The notes under the pieces: generated by a model
Database searches by the model: none
Seen by the model: only the letters and a program-made list of their open reading frames with translations
What the model was told of the DNA's origin: nothing
In this document: piece after piece, positions 1 through 6,514 of the stretch
Position numbering within the stretch: the stretch's first letter is position 1
Layout: each line of letters opens with the position of its first letter
NCBI GenBank assembly: GCA_041659085.1
Contig: JBAZYZ010000011.1
Coordinates: forward strand, 1 to 22,289
From: JBAZYZ01 sp041659085
GTDB taxonomy: Bacteria > Patescibacteriota > Minisyncoccia > Phycocordibacterales > VMEP01
Length of the DNA: 22,289 nucleotides
Direction: 5' to 3'
Program-made: the position numbers and the translations under genes

Positions 1-1
1 T

Positions 2-235
2 TTGAAACTCGGGCATCATGGCTCACGCACGTCATCAAGCGAAGCCTATCTCGGTTTTGTCGCGCCGGAATACGCAATCATTTCCGCCGGGTGCAAAAAT
101 TCTTATGGTCATCCGCACAAAGAAGTACTCACGCTTTTGGATAAATTTAAAATTCCAAAATTGGCAACTTGCGACTTCGGCACTATTATCTTTAGTACCG
201 ATGGGGAACAACTTACTTATGAAACTGTAATATAA
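2..235 (+). CDS. comEC: ComEC/Rec2-type competence protein, C-terminal end only
   Basis: This is the last 77 codons of a gene that begins before the window. The frame is open from base 2, and the apparent TTG start is probably an internal Leu codon. The peptide opens with LGHHGSRTSS, the metal-binding His segment of the metallo-beta-lactamase domain found at the end of ComEC DNA-uptake channels. It continues with YAIISAG and a SYGHPH segment that carries a further His, then the usual closing strand TCDFGTIIF. In the family, the membrane part translocates single-stranded DNA and this domain is thought to process DNA outside the membrane. Only the hydrolase end is visible, so a stand-alone metallo-beta-lactamase hydrolase cannot be excluded. 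Confidence 0.8.
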   Translation: MKLGHHGSRTSSSEAYLGFVAPEYAIISAGCKNSYGHPHKEVLTLLDKFKIPKLATCDFGTIIFSTDGEQLTYETVI

Positions 236-303
236 AGAAACCACTTATGTGCTGGTCAAAACACCTTATTTTAGGGGTTATTTTGTTATAAAACACAGGT
301 TAC

Positions 304-334
304 TTGTGAACATAGTATTGGATACAGTACTATG
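304..334 (+). promoter_or_regulatory. Candidate promoter with overlapping dyad for the DUF262 gene
   Basis: TTGTGA (304-309) and TACTAT (328-333) are 18 bp apart and resemble -35 and -10 boxes. The predicted first transcribed base is at about 340, the A of the start codon, so the mRNA could be leaderless. No Shine-Dalgarno lies before that ATG. A perfect inverted repeat, CATAGTA (311-317) and TACTATG (328-334), covers the spacer and the -10 box as an operator would. A poor hairpin (about 261-278, one mismatch) followed by T-rich sequence may end comEC transcription. Confidence 0.4.
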
Positions 335-339
335 CAGAC

Positions 340-1863
340 ATGGATATTCAGTCAAAAAAACGATCCCTCGACAAGATATACAAACGCCGAGACAGATATG
401 ACATTCCCGATTGGCAGCGAGAAGAGGTTTGGGATAATACAAAAAAACAGTTACTCATAGATTCAATTTTGCACGGATGGAAATTACCAAAATTCTATTT
501 TCAAAAAACCGCCGACGAACCAGAGACCTTTGAGGTTGTGGATGGTCAACAACGCCTTACTGCCATATTGGAGTTCCTTGGAAATGAACTACCGTTGTCA
601 GATAAATCCGCGAAAGATTTTAGAGTCAAATATTATAAAGATCTTCCACAAAAACTATCCGATGATTTTGATGATTTTGAGATAGAATACGATGAAATAA
701 CAAATGCGGATGAAACAGAAGTAAAGGAGTTTTTCCAGAGACTTCAAAACGGATTGCGCCTAACTAGTAGCGAAAATCTAAATTCAATCCATAGTAATTT
801 GAGAGATTATTGTCGTAAGCTTTCTACTCATAGTTTTTTCAAAAATAAAGTCTCATTTCCAGACAAACGTTATGCTTTTTTTGACGCGACAAGTAAAATA
901 GCGTCTATTGAAATTGATGGGATTGAAATAGGGCTTAGACACGACGACATAAAGGAGGTATTTGAATCACAAAAAAGTTTCTCTGCAAAGTCAGCTGTCG
1001 CGAAACGACTAGAGGCGACCCTCGATTACTTAGACCATGCATTTCCAAAGAAGAATCCCGTGTTGCGCAATCGCACAATAGTACAGTCCGTAGCTACACT
1101 AGCGGGGAAAATTGTTGTATCTGGGAAAAGTGCGGGCTCCGAGGCTAGCTTCCGAGAATTTGTCGAAAACTTTATGGAAGAGTTGTCTCGTCAAGTAGAA
1201 TTAGGAAATAACGCTACCGACCAAGACTATCTTTTGTTCCAGCGGTCTGTTAGCGCAAATGTTCGCGGTACTGCGAAAAAACGACAGGAAATTTTACTTA
1301 GAAAATTGCTCGGCGCTGATGCTTCTTTTGCGTCGCTACTCGATCCTGCCGCAATAGCCGAGAGCGGAATTACAGCAGATATAACGCGTCTGTCCGACTC
1401 AATTGCAAATCTAGTGTCTAAGGCTAATGATGCATATTCAGCGGAGCATGGAGAAAATCTGTTCAAGACTACAAACAAAACGGCTCCCGCGCTAAAGAAA
1501 ATTGGTATACCAATAACTGATTATTCTTCTTATAAAACCTTAGTTGAAGAACTTTATTTTGTGTTTTGGGAAGGCCCCGGGCAACGTTTGTCCACAAAAC
1601 CAAACGTATTTGTTGATATCAACATGTTGCGTACTGGTCTTCTCCACGACACAGAGCATGGGAAGACTAAGGATGTAAAGAAAAAGAAGACAACAATCGG
1701 GGCCACGTTTAGTAAATACGCTAGCACTGCGACTCCATCAACCTTAGCCCCAGAGCAATTTACCGCCGTTCAATCAAAACTGCTTTCGGAAGTAGAAAGG
1801 GCCATAAGCAAGATTATCGCAGCAGGATTTAAAAAGATTACAAAAACAGCCAGAAAAAAGTAA
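340..1863 (+). CDS. DUF262 (GmrSD/ParB-like) protein with candidate C-terminal HEPN motif
   Basis: A 507-residue protein. Residues about 10-90 match the DUF262 domain: IPDWQR (22-27), VW (30-31), LLIDSILHGWKLP (38-50) and the signature DGQQRLTAI (68-76). In characterised relatives such as GmrSD and SspE, DGQQR belongs to the nucleotide-hydrolysing part of modification-dependent or phosphorothioate-sensing anti-phage proteins. I do not see the HNH (DUF1524) nuclease those proteins carry at the C-terminus. Instead residues 428-441 read NMLRTGLLHDTEHG, containing R431-x4-H436, which fits the Rx4-6H motif of HEPN ribonucleases. The gene is AT-rich (18 G+C in bases 661-720), unlike the neighbouring genes, and stands alone between a competence gene and L28. 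An acquired defence gene is plausible. The DUF262 call is firm; HEPN is a suggestion. Confidence 0.82.
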   Translation: MDIQSKKRSLDKIYKRRDRYDIPDWQREEVWDNTKKQLLIDSILHGWKLPKFYFQKTADEPETFEVVDGQQRLTAILEFLGNELPLSDKSAKDFRVKYYKDLPQKLSDDFDDFEIEYDEITNADETEVKEFFQRLQNGLRLTSSENLNSIHSNLRDYCRKLSTHSFFKNKVSFPDKRYAFFDATSKIASIEIDGIEIGLRHDDIKEVFESQKSFSAKSAVAKRLEATLDYLDHAFPKKNPVLRNRTIVQSVATLAGKIVVSGKSAGSEASFREFVENFMEELSRQVELGNNATDQDYLLFQRSVSANVRGTAKKRQEILLRKLLGADASFASLLDPAAIAESGITADITRLSDSIANLVSKANDAYSAEHGENLFKTTNKTAPALKKIGIPITDYSSYKTLVEELYFVFWEGPGQRLSTKPNVFVDINMLRTGLLHDTEHGKTKDVKKKKTTIGATFSKYASTATPSTLAPEQFTAVQSKLLSEVERAISKIIAAGFKKITKTARKK

Positions 1864-1895
1864 AATGTTCCGGAGACATATGTTTATAGATTTTT

Positions 1896-1931
1896 TTAAA
1901 TAAAACCCGCTAATTAGCGGGTTTTATTTAA
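1896..1931. terminator. Bidirectional terminator between the DUF262 gene and rpmB
   Basis: A perfect 36-base palindrome with core AACCCGCTAATTAGCGGGTT, flanked on both strands by T/A runs. It serves the convergent DUF262 gene (plus) and rpmB (minus). The rpmB stop codon (1924-1926) lies inside the right arm, so the hairpin begins within the last codons of rpmB. Confidence 0.85.
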
Positions 1932-2130
1932 CTTTCATAGTTAATTGTTTATTTGCCTTTAGGCAGCGGGTGCAGATTTTTATTCTGCCGCCTTGAGGGA
2001 GTTTCGCCCATTGCAAATTAGGGTACTTGCGTACCATTCCCGTCGGGGTGAACTTGGTGGCGCGGGTGCGGTTGGAATAGCCTCCGGCGACCTTCGTTCC
2101 TTTATTGCATGATGGGCATGATTTGGCCAT
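1924..2130 (-). CDS. rpmB: Ribosomal protein bL28, zinc-ribbon type
   Basis: A 68-residue large-subunit protein. The start MAKSCPSC, the segment RKYPNLQWAKLP (34-45) and the end ICTRCLKANK match bacterial L28. Two CxxC pairs (C5/C8 and C53/C56) indicate a zinc-binding form. The reading frame extends upstream to 2196, but the extra 22 residues are unlike L28 and would overlap the divergent protease gene, so ATG at 2130 is chosen. No Shine-Dalgarno precedes it. L31 or L33 were considered because of the CxxC pairs, but the PNLQ segment and the second cysteine pair fit L28 best. Confidence 0.85.
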   Translation of the reverse strand: MAKSCPSCNKGTKVAGGYSNRTRATKFTPTGMVRKYPNLQWAKLPQGGRIKICTRCLKANKQLTMKVK

Positions 2131-2140
2131 GACGTTTCGT

Positions 2141-2169
2141 ATGCTACCATAATGAAATTGAAGAGGCAA
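2141..2169 (-). promoter_or_regulatory. Candidate rpmB promoter
   Basis: On the minus strand TTGCCT (2169-2164) and TAGCAT (2146-2141) are 17 bp apart. The predicted start of transcription is about 4 bases before the rpmB ATG, so the leader would be almost absent. The site overlaps the region just upstream of the divergent protease gene. Both boxes are imperfect. Confidence 0.35.
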
Positions 2170-2176
2170 ACCCGCC

Positions 2177-2803
2177 ATGGCCGGACTTGATACCATATTC
2201 TATATAGTAATCCTCATATTCTCGGTTATTTTGCACGAGGTGGCTCACGGCTACGTGGCTGATATGGCGGGGGACCCGACCGCGCGACTTGCCGGAAGAC
2301 TAACCTTAAATCCTGTTTCGCATATTGACCTGTTCGGTTCCGTAATTTTACCCGCGATTCTTATATTCACAGGCTCCGGCATTGTGGTCGGGTGGGCTAA
2401 GCCGGTGCCGTACAACCCCTATAATCTCCGAAACCAAAGATGGGGGACATTGGCTGTGGCTATAGCGGGCGTGGCGACAAACTTTCTTATCGCTCTAATC
2501 TTCGGCTTGCTGATTCGTTTTGCTCCGGGTCTTCCTATTTCTTTCCTGGCGATAGCCAAGATGATTGTGATGCTCAATATTGTTTTGGGCGTTTTCAATC
2601 TCCTGCCCATTCCCCCGCTGGACGGTTCAAAGGTGCTTTTGTCTCTTTTCCCCAGGTGGTTTTACCCTATTGAGCAGTTTGCGGAGCGGAATTTTATGGT
2701 GGTTATCATGGTGTTAATCATACTTTTACCCGTATTTTTCGGTCCCGTGGTTGGCGCTATCACACAGGTTATTTTCGGGCTTTTTACCGGTGTGGGGCTG
2801 TAG
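2177..2803 (+). CDS. Site-2 protease, M50 family membrane metalloprotease
   Basis: A 208-residue integral membrane zinc protease. The catalytic HEVAH (H20, E21, H24) sits in the first hydrophobic segment, and the second metal-ligand motif NLLPIPPLDGSK (141-152) has D149. Other hydrophobic segments lie near residues 54-72, 91-113, 125-147 and 173-205. It is the short M50B form, with no PDZ domain as in RseP. Family members cut proteins within the membrane, often to release regulators; the substrate here is unknown. A weak ribosome site, AAGAGG (2161-2166), lies 10 bases before the ATG. The gene is divergent from rpmB with starts only 46 bases apart. No terminator hairpin follows before the rpsL promoter. 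Confidence 0.88.
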   Translation: MAGLDTIFYIVILIFSVILHEVAHGYVADMAGDPTARLAGRLTLNPVSHIDLFGSVILPAILIFTGSGIVVGWAKPVPYNPYNLRNQRWGTLAVAIAGVATNFLIALIFGLLIRFAPGLPISFLAIAKMIVMLNIVLGVFNLLPIPPLDGSKVLLSLFPRWFYPIEQFAERNFMVVIMVLIILLPVFFGPVVGAITQVIFGLFTGVGL

Positions 2804-2871
2804 TTTCAAGCCAGTTGCATTTTTAGGGGTTGCGTAGTAAAGTACTGTAAATTAACGAGTGGGTTAGCGAG

Positions 2872-2877
2872 TATAAT
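2872..2877 (+). promoter_or_regulatory. rpsL promoter (-10 box)
   Basis: A perfect TATAAT. The best -35 candidate, TGTAAA (2846-2851), is a poor 20 bp away, so the -35 is uncertain. Predicted +1 is about 2884, exactly where the leader hairpin begins. A CGAGT pentamer occurs twice around the box (2856-2860 and 2868-2872). Confidence 0.6.
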
Positions 2878-2883
2878 TTTCGT

Positions 2884-2928
2884 ACCCGCCTAAATTTTTG
2901 TTGGTTTTCGGCAAAAACTTAGGCGGGT
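2884..2928 (+). promoter_or_regulatory. Stable hairpin at the 5' end of the rpsL-rpsG-fusA mRNA
   Basis: ACCCGCCTAAATTTTTG (2884-2900) pairs with CAAAAACTTAGGCGGGT (2912-2928), 16 of 17 positions, with an 11-base loop. No T-run follows, so it is not a plain terminator. It starts at the predicted first base of the transcript. Possible roles are shielding the mRNA 5' end or binding a ribosomal protein. Confidence 0.7.
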
Positions 2929-2933
2929 GATGA

Positions 2934-2965
2934 TTTTCAAAAACTCACTTCGTTCGTTAAGAAAA
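2934..2965 (+). repeat. Leader box shared with rplC, copy 1
   Basis: It opens TTTTCAAAAA, has the core CTCACTTCGTTCG and closes TTAAGAAAA, ending 6 bases before the rpsL ATG. A second copy with the same ends lies at 8293-8326, 3 bases before the rplC ATG. TTTTC and GAAAA at the ends can pair. Confidence 0.5.
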
Positions 2966-2971
2966 TAAATC

Positions 2972-3391
2972 ATGCCGACAACAAACCAATTGGCCAAGAG
3001 AGGCCGCAAGAAAATAGTGAAACGCTCTAAGGCTGTCGCTTTGGCCCGCGGTTTTAACGCGGTTAAAAATCGCCCGCAGCGTTATGCTTCTCCTTTCAAG
3101 CGCGGTGTTTGCACGAAAGTGACGACGACTACTCCGAAGAAGCCGAACTCCGCTCTCCGCAAGATTGCCCGTGTCCGCCTTACTAATGGCATGGAAGTTA
3201 CCGCCTATATCCCGGGCATCAAGCACAATTTGCAGGAACACTCAGTGGTAATTATCCGCGGTGGCCGCGTGAAAGACTTGGCCGGCGTGCGTTATCACAT
3301 TGTCCGCGGACGTATGGACGCCTCGGGTGTGGAAAACAGAAAGCAGGGCAGAAGCCTTTACGGGGCCAAGAGGCCGAAGGCGGCAAAATAA
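2972..3391 (+). CDS. rpsL: Ribosomal protein uS12
   Basis: A 139-residue small-subunit protein at the decoding centre. The signature PKKPNSA (55-61) followed by LRKIARVRLTNG is intact. The second conserved loop reads GGRVKDLAGVRYH (97-109), where most bacteria have DLPG: the Pro that corresponds to E. coli P90 is Ala104 here. The aspartate methylthiolated by RimO in other bacteria (D102 here) is kept. It is the first gene of the str unit, 14 bases before rpsG. No Shine-Dalgarno is seen before ATG 2972; the upstream sequence is AAGAAAATAAATC. Confidence 0.97.
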   Translation: MPTTNQLAKRGRKKIVKRSKAVALARGFNAVKNRPQRYASPFKRGVCTKVTTTTPKKPNSALRKIARVRLTNGMEVTAYIPGIKHNLQEHSVVIIRGGRVKDLAGVRYHIVRGRMDASGVENRKQGRSLYGAKRPKAAK

Positions 3392-3405
3392 CATAAAACC
3401 AATCC

Positions 3406-3876
3406 ATGCGACGTAAAATCAAAAATCGTAATATTGTAAAACCTGATCTTGCCTACAACTCTCTTAAGGTGGGCAAGTTTATCAACTACATTATGGACAG
3501 CGGGAAGAAAAATACCGCCAGGAAGATTGTCTACGACGCCTTTGAGGTGATTAAAGATAAAACCAAAAACCCGAATCCTTTGGAAGTTTTTGACCTGGCT
3601 ATTAAAAATACCAGTCCCATGATGGAAGTGCGTTCCCGCCGCATCGGTGGAGCCAACTATCAGGTGCCCCGCGAGGTAAGGCCGGAAAGGAAGCTCGCTC
3701 TTTCATTCCGTTGGATTATAGACGCGGCCCAGGGCAAAAAGGGCGCGGCCATGGCCAAAAAGCTTGCCGATGAGCTTATCGCGGCTTCGAAAAACGAAGG
3801 AGCGGCCATTAAGAAGAGGGAAGATACGCATAGGATGGCCGAGGCCAACAAGGCTTTTGCTCACTTTACCTGGTAG
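3406..3876 (+). CDS. rpsG: Ribosomal protein uS7
   Basis: A 156-residue primary binder of the 16S rRNA 3' domain that nucleates head assembly. Recognised from KVGKFINYIMDSGKK (22-36), MMEVRSRRIGGANYQVPREV and the ending THRMAEANKAFAHFTW. The length is normal. It follows rpsL by 14 bases with no Shine-Dalgarno (ACCAATCC before ATG). In E. coli S7 represses translation of the str operon from the rpsL-rpsG spacer. That spacer is too short here for such a site, so any control must sit elsewhere, for example in the rpsL leader. Confidence 0.97.
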   Translation: MRRKIKNRNIVKPDLAYNSLKVGKFINYIMDSGKKNTARKIVYDAFEVIKDKTKNPNPLEVFDLAIKNTSPMMEVRSRRIGGANYQVPREVRPERKLALSFRWIIDAAQGKKGAAMAKKLADELIAASKNEGAAIKKREDTHRMAEANKAFAHFTW

Positions 3877-3877
3877 T

Positions 3878-4006
3878 CGAAAACTTGTTTTCGGGCGCAT
3901 TACTTCGTTTTGTTCATAAAAATAATCGCCAGTAGTATTACTGTACAACCAGCAATTATTTTTACTCCACGCCTCGTACTGCATCTCAAAACAAGCTTTC
4001 TTGTTT
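3878..4006 (+). promoter_or_regulatory. Structured rpsG-fusA intergenic leader
   Basis: Three hairpins occupy the 160-base gap. CGAAAAC/GTTTTCG is at 3878-3893. AAAAATAAT/ATTATTTTT (3918-3926 and 3955-3963) encloses CAGTA/TACTG (3930-3943). AAACAAG/CTTGTTT is at 3989-4006. The last arm, AAAACAAG (3988-3995), could instead pair with CTTGTTTT (3884-3891), which would break the first hairpin. I see no good promoter. The spacer is unusually long for rpsG-fusA. Confidence 0.45.
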
Positions 4007-4036
4007 AATACAAATAATTAATAAATCATACAAAAA

Positions 4037-6178
4037 ATGAACAGAGACTATCCGTTAGAAAAAACCAGAAACTTCGGCGTTATCGCCCACATTGATGCCG
4101 GCAAGACCACGACTTCCGAGCGCATACTTTTCTATACGGGTGTTTCCCACAAAATCGGTGAAGTGCACGAAGGCGACACCGTCATGGACTGGATGGAACA
4201 GGAACGCGAACGCGGCATTACCATCACTTCCGCCGCCACCACCTGTTTTTGGACGCCTACCTATACCGATGATAAAACGAAGAAGTTCCGTTTCAATATC
4301 ATTGATACCCCCGGACATATTGACTTCACTATTGAGGTTAAGCGTTCTCTCCGAGTTTTGGACGGCGCGGTTGTCGTCTTTGACGGTGTGGCAGGAGTGG
4401 AACCGCAGTCTGAAACCAACTGGCGTTATGCCGACGAGGCCAATGTCCCACGGGTTTGTTTCGTCAACAAGCTTGACCGGACCGGCGGCTCTTTTGAACA
4501 CTCATTTAAGACGATTCTTGACCGCCTGACCAAGAAAGCCGTCCGCATGCAGATTCCTATCGGAGAAGAAGAAAAGCATGAAGGAGTGGTGGACTTGCTT
4601 AAGATGAAGGCTTACAACTTTGAGGGAGAAAGAGGGGAGAAAGTCGTTGAAATAGAGATTCCGGAAAATTTGAAAGCTGTGGCGGAGAAATATCACGGCG
4701 AACTGGTGGAAAAAATCGTTGAAACAAACGATGAAGCTATGCAAGCCTATTTGGAGGGCAAGAAATTTAGCGTAGAGGAATTAAAACCCCTTCTCCGCGC
4801 CGCCACTATTGATTTGAAAGTTTTTCCGGTATTTTGCGGTTCCGCGCTCAAGAATAAGGGTGTGCAGCTGGTGCTTGACGCTGTTGTGGATTATCTTCCG
4901 TCCCCGATTGATATTCCGCCGATGAAAGCGGTGTTGGATTCAACCGGAGAGACTATTGAAGTTGAGGCTACCGACAATGCCCCGTTTGCGGCGCTTGCTT
5001 TCAAACTTCAGGCTGACCCGTTTGTCGGACAGCTTACATATTTCCGCGTTTATGCCGGAACGCTTGAGACAGGTTCCTATGTCTACAATACCCGTACCGG
5101 CAACAAAGAACGTGTCGGCCGCATCTTGAGAATGCACGCCAACGAAAGAGAGGAAGTTAAAAAAGTTTTTGCCGGAGAAATAGCCGCCGCCGTCGGTCTT
5201 AAAGACACTATCACCTCGGACACTTTGTGCGATGAGTCTCGTCAGCTGGTTCTTGAAAGAATTATCGTGCCGGAACCGGTCGTGTCTCTCCGTATTGAAC
5301 CAAAAACAAAAGCCGACCAGGAGAAAATGGGCATGGCAATCAACCGTCTTACGCAGGAGGACCCGACATTCCGCGTGACGACAGACCAGGAAACCGCGGA
5401 GACCGTCATCTGGGGCATGGGTGAACTTCATTTAGAAATTATCGCCGACCGCATGAAGCGTGAATATGGCGTTGAGACTAACGTAGGCAAACCGCAGGTT
5501 GCCTACAAGGAAACCATTACCACTTCGGCTGAAGCTGAAGGCAAGCACATCAAGCAGTCAGGAGGCCGCGGACAATATGGACACGTCCGAATCCGCATCA
5601 AGCCGATTGATAAAAATGCCGACGTGGAAGATTTGCCGAAGAACACAAGGCGTTCACCCGGTGGATTTGAATTCATCAACAATATCAAGGGGGGCGTGGT
5701 GCCGCAGGAATTTATTCCGGCGGTTGAAAAGGGTCTTAAAGAAGCCACTGACCGCGGGATCCTCGCCGGTTACAAGGTGGTGGATGTTTCCTGCGAGCTA
5801 TACGACGGTTCATATCACGACGTGGACTCTTCAGAAATAGCCTTTAAAATTGCGGCTTCCATGGCTTTCAAGGAAGCGGCGCTAAGGGCCAAGCCGGTCA
5901 TTCTTGAGCCGATGATGAGTGTGGAAGTGGTTACTCCGGACAAATTCATGGGTGACGTTACGGGTAATCTTTCTTCAAAACGCGGGCAGATAGAAGGAAT
6001 GGAAGAACGCGGAATGAATAAAGCCATCAAAGCGGTTGTCCCACTTTCCGAAATGTTCGGTTATATCACAGCGCTTCGTTCAATGACGGAAGGTCGCGCC
6101 TCATTCACCATGGAGTTCAAGGAATACGCGGTTGTCCCCAGTAATGTCGCTCAAGCTATTATTGAATCCAGGAAATAG
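4037..6178 (+). CDS. fusA: Elongation factor G
   Basis: A 713-residue translocation GTPase. The G-domain motifs are AHIDAGKT (17-24), RGITI in switch I (59-63), DTPGH (90-94) and NKLD (144-147), and all GTPase residues are present. The middle part contains the domain II region (QADPFVGQLTYFRVYAG), and domain IV shows SGGRGQYGHVRI. Length and start are normal. It is expressed with rpsL and rpsG after a long structured spacer and ends 17 bases before a strong terminator, so tuf has its own promoter. It catalyses movement of tRNA and mRNA after peptide transfer and, with RRF, ribosome recycling. Confidence 0.98.
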   Translation: MNRDYPLEKTRNFGVIAHIDAGKTTTSERILFYTGVSHKIGEVHEGDTVMDWMEQERERGITITSAATTCFWTPTYTDDKTKKFRFNIIDTPGHIDFTIEVKRSLRVLDGAVVVFDGVAGVEPQSETNWRYADEANVPRVCFVNKLDRTGGSFEHSFKTILDRLTKKAVRMQIPIGEEEKHEGVVDLLKMKAYNFEGERGEKVVEIEIPENLKAVAEKYHGELVEKIVETNDEAMQAYLEGKKFSVEELKPLLRAATIDLKVFPVFCGSALKNKGVQLVLDAVVDYLPSPIDIPPMKAVLDSTGETIEVEATDNAPFAALAFKLQADPFVGQLTYFRVYAGTLETGSYVYNTRTGNKERVGRILRMHANEREEVKKVFAGEIAAAVGLKDTITSDTLCDESRQLVLERIIVPEPVVSLRIEPKTKADQEKMGMAINRLTQEDPTFRVTTDQETAETVIWGMGELHLEIIADRMKREYGVETNVGKPQVAYKETITTSAEAEGKHIKQSGGRGQYGHVRIRIKPIDKNADVEDLPKNTRRSPGGFEFINNIKGGVVPQEFIPAVEKGLKEATDRGILAGYKVVDVSCELYDGSYHDVDSSEIAFKIAASMAFKEAALRAKPVILEPMMSVEVVTPDKFMGDVTGNLSSKRGQIEGMEERGMNKAIKAVVPLSEMFGYITALRSMTEGRASFTMEFKEYAVVPSNVAQAIIESRK

Positions 6179-6195
6179 TCTATTGTTTATATAAT

Positions 6196-6229
6196 AATCA
6201 AAAAGGCGCTTCCCGGCGCCTTTTTGATT
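6196..6229. terminator. Intrinsic terminator after fusA
   Basis: AATCAAAAAGGCGC (6196-6209) pairs perfectly with GCGCCTTTTTGATT (6216-6229) around loop TTCCCG. T-runs on both strands make it potentially bidirectional. Confidence 0.9.
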
Positions 6230-6278
6230 TGCCGCGAGTTTGCGCTAATGGAACTGATTTAAAAAGCGGGTAGAGAGC

Positions 6279-6302
6279 AGGTCATCTAGTTTGACCTTTT
6301 TT
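6279..6302 (+). terminator. Second, weaker terminator before the tuf promoter
   Basis: AGGTCA (6279-6284) pairs with TGACCT (6292-6297), running into six T and then ATTTT. It backs up the strong terminator 50 bases upstream, insulating tuf from the str unit. Confidence 0.55.
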
Positions 6303-6349
6303 ATTTTAAACAGGCGGATTATGCGTATTTTGCGGGTCTTTTGGCAGAT

Positions 6350-6377
6350 TTGACATTTGTTTGTCGTTTGGTAAGAT
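6350..6377 (+). promoter_or_regulatory. tuf promoter
   Basis: A perfect TTGACA (6350-6355), 16 bp spacer and TAAGAT (6372-6377). Predicted +1 is about 6384, giving a leader of about 130 bases. A small hairpin, ACGC/GCGT (6387-6399), followed by T-rich sequence starts a few bases after +1. The 336-base fusA-tuf gap holds two terminators, this promoter and the leader hairpin; I see no gene in it. Confidence 0.75.
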
Positions 6378-6451
6378 TGCCCCTATACGCGTTTTGCGTT
6401 GTTTTTGTTTGTTACCCTGTTATTTAAAGGATTTAATTATTATTAGTTGTG

Positions 6452-6499
6452 TTCAGGGTGCTCGTTTGGCTCTTATCGCGCTCAAACGATTGCCCTGAA
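6452..6499 (+). promoter_or_regulatory. tuf leader hairpin
   Basis: TTCAGGG (6452-6458) pairs with CCCTGAA (6493-6499) and TCGTTTG (6462-6468) with CAAACGA (6483-6489), separated by a 3-by-3 internal loop and closed by a 14-base loop. It ends 15 bases before the tuf ATG, close enough to influence ribosome access. Confidence 0.6.
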
Positions 6500-6514
6500 C
6501 CGCCAATCAAACAT

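Noticed and set aside
2131..2196. Longer L28 start at 2196
   Set aside because: The added 22 residues do not resemble L28 and overlap the start of the divergent protease gene.
6449..6514. EF-Tu start at GTG 6449
   Set aside because: The added residues translate the leader hairpin; EF-Tu proteins begin at MAEEFKRDKPH or similar.
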